Part shown: piece after piece, positions 7,701 to 13,101 of the stretch
Layout: every line of letters begins with the position of its first letter
How positions within the stretch are numbered: position 1 is the stretch's first letter
Assembly (NCBI GenBank): GCA_020860745.1
Contig: JAJBTR010000339.1
Coordinates: forward strand, 1-13,101
Direction of reading: 5' to 3'
DNA: 13,101 nt
Source: Lachnospiraceae bacterium
Lineage (GTDB): Bacteria > Bacillota > Clostridia > Lachnospirales > Lachnospiraceae
The notes under the pieces: model-generated
What the model was told of the DNA's origin: nothing
Database searches by the model: none
Seen by the model: only the letters and a program-made list of their open reading frames with translations
Program-made: the position numbers and the translations under genes

Positions 7701-8870
7701 ATTATGCGCAGTGCCGTTTGACACCAGTTCCTTCATTACAAAAGGTTTAAACAGCTCGATTGCCATCTCCTTAGGCAGACCACACTGATAGATTTTCAGT
7801 TCGGGACCATCCACGATTACGGAACGGCCGGAATAATCGACACGCTTTCCGAGAAGATTCTGCCGGAAACGGCCGGATTTTCCTTTCAGCATATCCGAAA
7901 GAGACTTTAACGCACGGTTGCCCGGTCCGGTAACCGGACGGCCGCGGCGGCCGTTGTCAATGAGCGCGTCTACCGCCTCCTGCAGCATACGCTTCTCATT
8001 GCAGACAATAATATCCGGAGCTCCCAGCTCCAGCAGTCTTCTCAGACGATTGTTGCGGTTGATGATTCTTCTATATAAATCATTCAGGTCAGAGGTAGCA
8101 AAACGTCCGCCATCCAGCTGTACCATCGGGCGAAGATCAGGCGGGATCACCGGGATCACAGTCATAATCATCCACTCCGGCTTGTTGCCGGATTCACGGA
8201 AAGACTCTACCACTTCCAGCCGCTTGATAATTCTGACACGCTTCTGACCTGTGGCAGTCTTTAACTGCGCCTTTAACTCCGCGGAATCCTTCTCCAGATC
8301 AATCGCTTTTAACAGTTCCATCACAGACTCCGCACCCATGCCGACACGGAAATCTTTTCCATATTTTTCTCTGGCCTCCTGATATTCCGCCTCAGACAGC
8401 ACCTGCTTATACTGCAGATCCGTATTGCCCTTATCCAGAACAATATAGGAAGCGAAATATAATACTCTCTCCAGCACCCTGGGAGAGAGATCCAGGATCA
8501 GTCCCATACGGCTGGGGATGCCCTTAAAGTACCAGATATGGGAAACAGGAGTCGCCAGCTCAATATGTCCCATGCGCTCTCTCCGCACATTGGACTTTGT
8601 AATCTCTACGCCGCAGCGGTCGCAGACTACGCCCTTATAGCGGATCTTTTTGTACTTGCCGCAGTGACACTCCCAGTCCTTGCTGGGGCCAAAAATGCGT
8701 TCGCAGAATAAGCCGTCCTTTTCCGGTTTCAGGGTTCTGTAGTTGATGGTTTCCGGCTTTTTCACTTCACCGTGGGACCATTCTAAAATCTTATCCGGTG
8801 ACGCCAGCCGAATACGGATTGCATCAAAAGCTACCGCCTGATTTGTCTTGTTTTTATTTGCTTCTGGCAT
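4782..8870 (-). CDS. rpoC: DNA-directed RNA polymerase subunit beta'
   Basis: Beta' carries the catalytic magnesium site and, with beta, forms the clamp and cleft of RNA polymerase. The N-terminal zinc-binding cysteines are C68, C70, C83 and C86. The Mg-binding motif NADFDGD is at 455-461 (D457, D459, D461). The second zinc site is C901, C985, C992 and C995. The bridge helix/trigger loop region runs from about 835 to 1045, including [16 protein letters not shown] at 1021-1036. The product is 1362 residues, longer than B. subtilis beta' (about 1200). Two blocks explain the excess: roughly 100 extra residues at about 515-620 between LTMHK and LAYENGY, and an acidic tail at 1279-1362 in which 43 of 84 residues are D or E. 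ATG 8870 is 20 bases after rpoB and follows AAGGGAGTG. The gene is the second of the rpoBC unit and ends before a terminator. Confidence 0.99.
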   Translation of the reverse strand: MPEANKNKTNQAVAFDAIRIRLASPDKILEWSHGEVKKPETINYRTLKPEKDGLFCERIFGPSKDWECHCGKYKKIRYKGVVCDRCGVEITKSNVRRERMGHIELATPVSHIWYFKGIPSRMGLILDLSPRVLERVLYFASYIVLDKGNTDLQYKQVLSEAEYQEAREKYGKDFRVGMGAESVMELLKAIDLEKDSAELKAQLKTATGQKRVRIIKRLEVVESFRESGNKPEWMIMTVIPVIPPDLRPMVQLDGGRFATSDLNDLYRRIINRNNRLRRLLELGAPDIIVCNEKRMLQEAVDALIDNGRRGRPVTGPGNRALKSLSDMLKGKSGRFRQNLLGKRVDYSGRSVIVDGPELKIYQCGLPKEMAIELFKPFVMKELVSNGTAHNIKSAKKMVEKLQPEVWDVLEDVIKEHPVMLNRAPTLHRLGIQAFEPILVEGKAIKLHPLVCTAFNADFDGDQMAVHLPLSVEAQVECRFMLLSPNNLLKPSDGGPVAVPSQDMVLGIYYLTMHKFPDYTGTEKEALVRAEFGVDEADVEAIPAEEFDKEYFINQAIQAFRDSQDAFAKEAAKYDSLDAAQEALEQYKEENLVLEEDSVVRVNVDAERHRIVVCSIQDLLGHYFDSVNKAILAYENGYITLHQKLFVHREGEFEGRHISAMVETTLGRMLFNEILPQDLGLTDRSVEENALKFEVDFHVGKKGLKKILEQVINIHGATRTAEVLDDIKAMGYKYSTQAAMTVSISDMTVPAKKPELIKQAQDTVDVITRNYKRGLITEEERYKEVIETWKETDDVLTHELLSGLDKYNNIYMMADSGARGSDKQIKQLAGMRGLMADTTGRTIELPIKSNFREGLDVLEYFMSAHGARKGLSDTALRTADSGYLTRRLVDVSQDQIIREIDCSAGQDEIPGMYVYAFMDGREEIEGLQERITGRFSCENIYDKDGNVLIEADHMITPKRAALIMSRGVDENGEPLTRIKIRTVLSCRSHVGICAKCYGANMATGQAVQVGEAVGIIAAQSIGEPGTQLTMRTFHTGGVAGNDITQGLPRVEELFEARKPKGLAIITEIAGVASIKDTKKKREIVVSNAETGESKTYLIPYGSRIKIADEAVLEAGDELTEGSVNPHDILKIKGIRAVQDYLLREVQRVYRLQGVEINDKHVEVIVRQMLKNVRVEDNGASDFLPGTLVDVLDYEDTNARLEAAGEEPADAKQVLLGITKASLAKKSWLSAASFQETTKVLTDAAIKGKADPLIGLKENVIIGQLIPAGTGMKRYRSIRLDSDFDADDEIDLGDMDFDEEEYLKESGELDAAADDNEDDMDSDMADTVDDMEFEEIPDASDDDEADVAADDAETDVTKENPEEE

Positions 8871-8875
8871 TGTGA

Positions 8876-8884
8876 CACTCCCTT
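8876..8884 (-). promoter_or_regulatory. Non-consensus ribosome binding site of rpoC
   Basis: The minus strand reads AAGGGAGTG, a variant of AAGGAGGTG with one G shifted, 5 bases from ATG 8870. It is weaker than the other sites in the window, as expected if rpoC partly depends on ribosomes finishing rpoB 20 bases upstream. Confidence 0.7.
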
Positions 8885-8890
8885 CCCATA

Positions 8891-11800
8891 TTATTCAATT
8901 TCAAGGATTTCCTCTGAAACATCATCAAAATCTTCCGATACAGGTTCCTCCTGCTCGACATCGACAAGCTCCTCGTTCTCATTGAACTCCTGCTCGGTAA
9001 ACCCGCGGTCTCCCAGAGAATCTTTCTCCTCATAATTAAAGTCGCGATCCCCGGAAATGATGGAATTCAGACTGGTATCGCCATACTCGCTGGTTTCGAG
9101 CAGGGTCACCTCATCCCCATTCTCATCCTCCAGCGTGACATCCAGACCGAGGGCCTGCAGCTCTTTCAGAAGCACCTTAAAGGATTCCGGAATGCCGGGC
9201 TCCGGAATATTGTCGCCCTTGATGATCGCCTCATAAGTCTTCACACGGCCAATCACGTCGTCAGACTTGACCGTCAGAATCTCCTGCAGCGTGTAGGCGG
9301 CGCCATAAGCTTCCAGCGCCCACACTTCCATCTCTCCGAATCTCTGTCCGCCAAACTGTGCTTTACCGCCCAGCGGCTGCTGTGTTACCAGTGAGTACGG
9401 ACCGGTAGAACGGGCATGAATCTTGTCGTCCACCAGGTGATGCAGCTTCAGATAATGCATGTGTCCGATGGTAACCGGGCTGTCAAAATACTCACCGGTA
9501 CGACCGTCGCGCAGTCTTACCTTACCGTCTCTGGAAATCGGAACACCCTTCCACACGCTTCTGTGATCACGGTTGACATCCAGATAATCCATCACATCCT
9601 GATCCAGTATATCTTTATATTTATCATGGAAATTCTCAGCGCCTGCTCCGGCCTCATCCTCATCGAACGGCATGTTGACATAATCGTTGGCAAGCTCCAG
9701 CGTATCCATGATATCCGCCTCGTTGGCGCCGTCAAAAATCGGGGTGGAAATATTAAATCCAAGCGCATTTGCCGCGAGGGAAAGGTGAATCTCCAGCACC
9801 TGACCGATATTCATACGGGATGGTACGCCCAGGGGATTTAACACAATATCCAGCGGCCGTCCATTCGGCAAAAACGGCATATCCTCAATCGGAAGCACGC
9901 GGGAAACGACACCCTTGTTTCCGTGACGGCCGGCCATCTTATCACCGACGGAAATTTTTCTCTTCTGCGCAATATAAATGCGAACCGCCTGATTGACGCC
10001 CGGAGACAGCTCGTCGCCGTTCTCCCTGGTGAAAACTTTCGCATCCACAACAATACCGTACTCGCCGTGAGGAACCTTCAGGGAAGTATCTCTCACTTCA
10101 CGCGCTTTCTCGCCGAAAATCGCGCGAAGCAGTCTCTCCTCGGCCGTCAGCTCCGTCTCTCCCTTGGGAGTAACTTTACCGACCAGAATATCACCGGCAC
10201 GAACCTCCGCGCCAATGCGGATGATACCCCTCTCATCCAGATCCTTCAGCGCCTCATCGCCGACGCCGGGCACATCGCGGGTAATCTCCTCCGGCCCCAG
10301 CTTGGTGTCCCGGGCCTCCGCCTCATACTCCTCAATATGGATGGAAGTATAGACATCGTCCTGCACCAGCCGCTCTGAGAGCAGCACGGCATCCTCATAG
10401 TTATAGCCTTCCCATGTCATAAATCCGATCAGCGGATTCTTGCCGAGGCCAAGCTCACCGTTCGCTGTGGACGGACCGTCAGCGATCACTTGTCCTGCCT
10501 CCACATGGTCTCCCTTGCAGACAATCGGACGCTGATTGTAGCAGCTGGACTGGTTGCTTCGGGAAAACTTCGTCAGCTTGTATACTTCTCTTGTCCCATC
10601 GTCATCATATTTGATATGAATCTCATTGGAGCAGGAGCGCTCCACAATACCGGCGCGCTTTGCCAGCACGCATACGCCGGAGTCCACCGCCGCCTTGGCT
10701 TCCATACCTGTGCCTACCACGGGAGCCTCCGTCGTGAGCAGTGGCACCGCCTGGCGCTGCATGTTTGCTCCCATCAGCGCACGGTTCGCATCATCGTTCT
10801 GCAGGAACGGAATCAGAGCCGTTGCGACAGAAAATACCATCTGTGGGGAAACATCCATATAATCAAACAGACTGCGTTCATACTCCTGTGTCTCCTCACG
10901 GTAACGGCCGGAAACCATTTTGCGGACAAAATAGCCGTTCTCATCCAGCTGCTCATTCGCCTGTGCTACATGGTAATTATCTTCCTCATCCGCAGTCATA
11001 TATACCACTTCATCCGTGACACGCGGATTTTTCGGGTCAGATTTATCAATCTTACGGTACGGCGACTCAATGAAACCGTACTGGTTAATTCTCGCATAAG
11101 ACGCCAGGGAGTTGATCAGACCGATATTCGGTCCTTCAGGCGTCTCAATCGGGCACATTCTTCCGTAATGGGAATAATGAATATCACGAACCTCAAATCC
11201 CGCACGGTCTCTGGACAGACCGCCCGGCCCCAACGCGGAGAGACGACGCTTGTGCGTAAGCTCACCCAGCGGGTTGTTCTGATCCATAAACTGGGACAGC
11301 TGGGAGGAACCGAAGAATTCCTTCACCGCAGCGGTAACCGGTTTGATATTAATCAGGCTCTGGGGGCTGATGGTCTCCAGATCCTGTGTCGTCATTCTCT
11401 CGCGGACTACCCGCTCCAGTCTGGACAGACCGATCCGGTACTGGTTCTGCAACAGCTCGCCCACCGCACGGATACGGCGGTTGCCCAGATGATCGATATC
11501 ATCATCGTTGCCGATGCCATACTCCAGATGCATATTGTAGTTAATGGAAGCAAGAATATCTTCCCTGGTGATATGCTTCGGAATCAGATCATGGATATTC
11601 CGACGGATTGCTTCCTTAATATCATCTATGCTCTCATTCTCCTCCAGAATCTGCGCCAGAACAGGGTAATAAACCAGCTCTGTCACACCGACCTCCGCCG
11701 GATTCACATCGACAAAGCTTGTGATATCCACCATCATACTGGAAAGAACGCGGACATTGCGCTCTTCTGTCTGGATTAAGACGTAGGGAGTCGCCGTATT

Positions 11801-12769
11801 CTGGATGCGGTCCGCCAGCTCACGGTCCACCGTAACGCCGGCCTCGGCAACCACCTCGCCTGTAGACGGATCAACGACATCCTCCGCCAGAACATGTCCG
11901 GCGATACGGTTGCGGAACATCAGCTTTTTATTGAATTTATATCTGCCCACCTTGGCCAGATCATATCTTCTGGGGTCAAAAAACATCGCCATGATCAGGC
12001 TCTCCGCGCTCCCCACGGACAGAGGCTCACCCGGGCGGATCTTTTTGTACAGTTCAAGCAGACCCTCCTGGTAATTCGTCGCAACATCCTTGCCAAAACT
12101 TGCAAGAATCTTCGGCTCCTCGCCAAAAAGATCCAGTATCTCCTGGTTCGTGCCGACACCCATGGCACGGATCAGAACCGTGATCGGAACCTTGCGGGTC
12201 CGGTCTACACGCACATAGAAAACATCATTGGAATCCGTCTCATACTCCAGCCAGGCTCCGCGGTTCGGAATTACGGTACAGGAATATAATTCTTTTCCAA
12301 TCTTGTCGTGCGTAATTCCGTAATAAATGCCCGGCGAACGAACCAGCTGGCTGACAATAACACGTTCCGCGCCGTTTATTACGAAAGTTCCCGTCTCTGT
12401 CATCAGTGGCAGGTCACCCATGAAAATCTCATGCTCATTGATTTCATCCGTTTCTTTGTTATAAAGTCTGACTCTGACTTTCAAAGGAGCCGCGTAGGTC
12501 GCATCCCGTTCCTTACACTCCGGAATGGTGTATTTCACATCATCCTTGCAGAGCTTAAAGTCCGTAAATTCCAGGCTCAGATGACCGCTGTAATCGGCGA
12601 TCGGGGAAATATCATCAAACACTTCCCGGAGTCCTTCATTCAAAAACCAGTTGTAGGAATTCTTCTGGACTTCGATCAGGTTCGGCATTTCCAAAACCTG
12701 CTTCTGTCTGGAATAACTCATACGCGTTGCATTTCCGCTTTTGACCGGACGTATCCTGTTTTTCTCCAT
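8891..12769 (-). CDS. rpoB: DNA-directed RNA polymerase subunit beta
   Basis: Beta forms half of the RNA polymerase cleft, the rifampicin pocket and the nucleotide-binding face. From ATG 12769 the product is 1292 residues beginning [20 protein letters not shown]. The rifampicin-resistance region starts at [15 protein letters not shown] (487-501) and the key positions look wild type: Q493, D496, H506, R509, S511 and L513 (E. coli 513, 516, 526, 529, 531, 533). The catalytic-region lysines are K944 and K952 in [12 protein letters not shown], and the C-terminal clamp segment [20 protein letters not shown] is at 1134-1153. The last 35 residues are acidic (17 D/E). An upstream in-frame ATG at 12877 would add 36 residues, but these would span the promoter and they lie before the ribosome binding site, so it is rejected. 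The gene leads the rpoBC unit and has a promoter at 12849-12877. Confidence 0.99.
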   Translation of the reverse strand: MEKNRIRPVKSGNATRMSYSRQKQVLEMPNLIEVQKNSYNWFLNEGLREVFDDISPIADYSGHLSLEFTDFKLCKDDVKYTIPECKERDATYAAPLKVRVRLYNKETDEINEHEIFMGDLPLMTETGTFVINGAERVIVSQLVRSPGIYYGITHDKIGKELYSCTVIPNRGAWLEYETDSNDVFYVRVDRTRKVPITVLIRAMGVGTNQEILDLFGEEPKILASFGKDVATNYQEGLLELYKKIRPGEPLSVGSAESLIMAMFFDPRRYDLAKVGRYKFNKKLMFRNRIAGHVLAEDVVDPSTGEVVAEAGVTVDRELADRIQNTATPYVLIQTEERNVRVLSSMMVDITSFVDVNPAEVGVTELVYYPVLAQILEENESIDDIKEAIRRNIHDLIPKHITREDILASINYNMHLEYGIGNDDDIDHLGNRRIRAVGELLQNQYRIGLSRLERVVRERMTTQDLETISPQSLINIKPVTAAVKEFFGSSQLSQFMDQNNPLGELTHKRRLSALGPGGLSRDRAGFEVRDIHYSHYGRMCPIETPEGPNIGLINSLASYARINQYGFIESPYRKIDKSDPKNPRVTDEVVYMTADEEDNYHVAQANEQLDENGYFVRKMVSGRYREETQEYERSLFDYMDVSPQMVFSVATALIPFLQNDDANRALMGANMQRQAVPLLTTEAPVVGTGMEAKAAVDSGVCVLAKRAGIVERSCSNEIHIKYDDDGTREVYKLTKFSRSNQSSCYNQRPIVCKGDHVEAGQVIADGPSTANGELGLGKNPLIGFMTWEGYNYEDAVLLSERLVQDDVYTSIHIEEYEAEARDTKLGPEEITRDVPGVGDEALKDLDERGIIRIGAEVRAGDILVGKVTPKGETELTAEERLLRAIFGEKAREVRDTSLKVPHGEYGIVVDAKVFTRENGDELSPGVNQAVRIYIAQKRKISVGDKMAGRHGNKGVVSRVLPIEDMPFLPNGRPLDIVLNPLGVPSRMNIGQVLEIHLSLAANALGFNISTPIFDGANEADIMDTLELANDYVNMPFDEDEAGAGAENFHDKYKDILDQDVMDYLDVNRDHRSVWKGVPISRDGKVRLRDGRTGEYFDSPVTIGHMHYLKLHHLVDDKIHARSTGPYSLVTQQPLGGKAQFGGQRFGEMEVWALEAYGAAYTLQEILTVKSDDVIGRVKTYEAIIKGDNIPEPGIPESFKVLLKELQALGLDVTLEDENGDEVTLLETSEYGDTSLNSIISGDRDFNYEEKDSLGDRGFTEQEFNENEELVDVEQEEPVSEDFDDVSEEILEIE

Positions 12770-12776
12770 AGACGTT

Positions 12777-12784
12777 TCACCTCT
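12777..12784 (-). promoter_or_regulatory. rpoB ribosome binding site that sets the start
   Basis: Minus-strand AGAGGTGA (12784-12777) is followed by 7 bases and ATG 12769, the position where other beta subunits start. The longer in-frame start at 12877 is upstream of this site. Confidence 0.85.
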
Positions 12785-12795
12785 CGTTATATTTT

Positions 12796-12843
12796 CTATG
12801 CTTGAAAAGGGCGCACGACGCCCCAGAAACCGCAATAGCGCAT
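12796..12843 (-). CDS. Possible 15-codon leader ORF in the rpoB 5' UTR
   Basis: The minus strand reads ATG at 12843 and runs 15 codons ([15 protein letters not shown]) to TAG at 12796, in a different frame from rpoB. The ATG lies where the promoter at 12849-12877 predicts the transcript to start, 6 bases after the -10, so it has no ribosome binding site and could only be translated as a leaderless mRNA. The ORF spans the GC-rich hairpin at 12809-12823. I do not recognise the peptide. It could well be chance. Confidence 0.15.
   Translation of the reverse strand: MRYCGFWGVVRPFQA
12809..12823 (-). other. GC-rich hairpin in the rpoB leader
   Basis: On the minus strand GGGCG (12823-12819) and CGCCC (12813-12809) enclose TCGTG, and the 3' side runs into CTTTTC. 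The short T-run makes it at best a weak attenuator. It lies about 25 nt upstream of the rpoB ribosome binding site. Confidence 0.45.
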
Positions 12844-12848
12844 TTACC

Positions 12849-12877
12849 ATAATATCACAGACTTTTTTGAGGGTCAA
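12849..12877 (-). promoter_or_regulatory. Extended -10 promoter for rpoB-rpoC
   Basis: On the minus strand TTGACC (12877-12872), 17 bases, then TATTAT (12854-12849) preceded by TGA, forming an extended -10. Each hexamer is one base off consensus. The predicted start is near 12842, giving a leader of about 73 nt. The A/T-rich stretch upstream (12878-12910) could act as an UP-like element. This gives rpoBC a promoter independent of the expected upstream rplJ-rplL genes, which lie outside the window. Confidence 0.85.
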
Positions 12878-12954
12878 GAGAAAATTCCAGACTTTTCCGA
12901 AAAAGAATGTGGTAATGTTTGAGATCTAACAGACGGATAAGGAAGATAAATGAT

Positions 12955-13100
12955 ATAGTCCGAGGCAACCCGGACAACGCCTCGACAAACTAAGTGCTAA
13001 CTGCGACTAAGACGCGGGGAAAAGCTTTCGCGCCTAAGTCTTAGTAAGCACTGGATTTCGTCTCAGCTAAAAACGTCCCTTTACAGTCACCTCGGACTAT
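12955..13100 (-). other. Large inverted-repeat element upstream of rpoB, probably a structured RNA
   Basis: A perfect 11-bp repeat, ATAGTCCGAGG at 12955-12965 with CCTCGGACTAT at 13090-13100, encloses a second complete stem. In the inner stem AGTGCT (12993-12998) pairs with AGCACT (13047-13052), and ACTAAGAC (13006-13013) pairs with GTCTTAGT (13038-13045), separated by a 7-versus-1 base bulge. Inside, CGCG (13013-13016) can pair with CGCG (13029-13032) in an alternative arrangement sharing 13013. On the minus strand a wobble-rich 6-bp hairpin can form at 13059-13075. No open frame of interest is present. It sits upstream of the rpoB promoter, where an rplL-rpoB spacer is expected, so it could be a processing structure of a longer rplJL-rpoBC transcript, a separate small RNA, or a small non-autonomous repeat. 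The strand is assigned from context only, and no T-run follows either side within view. Confidence 0.55.
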
Positions 13101-13101
13101 T

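Noticed and set aside
10490..11779. 429-residue plus-strand open frame
   Set aside because: Antisense shadow of rpoB, which is unmistakable on the other strand; no initiation signal and no domain.
12770..12877. 36-residue N-terminal extension of RpoB from ATG 12877
   Set aside because: It overlaps the rpoB promoter and lies upstream of the AGAGGTGA ribosome binding site; family members start at the internal ATG 12769.
12947..12961. Plus-strand GATATAGTCC resembling the S element of group I introns
   Set aside because: I could not find matching P, Q or R elements at suitable distances, and the same bases are explained by the 11-bp inverted repeat. Upstream sequence on that strand is the rpoB promoter and coding region.
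13053..13070. CTGAGACGAAA on the minus strand, loosely like a hammerhead ribozyme core
   Set aside because: The CTGATGA core is not present and no cleavage triplet with the required three-stem arrangement could be built.

Overview
The window is one co-oriented block of core information-processing genes, all on the minus strand. In transcription order (high to low coordinate) they are rpoB (12769-8891), rpoC (8870-4782), rpsL (4473-4051), rpsG (3865-3395), fusA (3382-1265) and tuf, which is cut by the window start (1124-1). This is the conserved bacterial RNA polymerase beta/beta' cluster followed by the str operon. The separate beta and beta' subunits, 140-residue S12, 156-residue S7, strong AGGAGG-type ribosome binding sites and protein sequence character point to a Bacillota/Clostridia member. 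A moderate-G+C Lachnospiraceae-like gut anaerobe is the best guess from residue patterns, without a database search. I see no plus-strand gene; the long plus-strand open frames are antisense shadows.

Region by region: 12770-13101 is noncoding. It holds a large inverted-repeat structure (12955-13100), an extended -10 promoter for rpoB (12849-12877) and a short rpoB leader with a GC-rich hairpin and a possible 15-codon leader ORF. rpoB and rpoC are separated by 20 bases and must be co-transcribed. The 308-base gap after rpoC contains two adjacent terminator-like hairpins, then a perfect consensus promoter (TTGACA, 17 bases, TATAAT), then a leader of about 117 nt with nested inverted repeats before rpsL. 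The rpsL-rpsG gap is 185 bases with small inverted repeats and no clear promoter. The rpsG stop codon overlaps the fusA ribosome binding site. The fusA-tuf gap holds another strong promoter (TTGAAA, 17 bases, TATAAT) and a 13-bp hairpin near the predicted 5' end of the tuf mRNA.

Together the genes supply the catalytic subunits of RNA polymerase, two 30S proteins central to decoding and assembly, and the two elongation GTPases. The predicted signals split them into rpoBC, rpsL-rpsG-fusA(-tuf), and an additional tuf transcript, which would let tuf be expressed above its neighbours.

No novel defence, mobile or metabolic system is present. The points most worth a second look are the structured element upstream of rpoB, an insertion of about 100 residues in beta', strongly acidic C-terminal tails on both beta and beta', and the structured leaders of rpsL and tuf.
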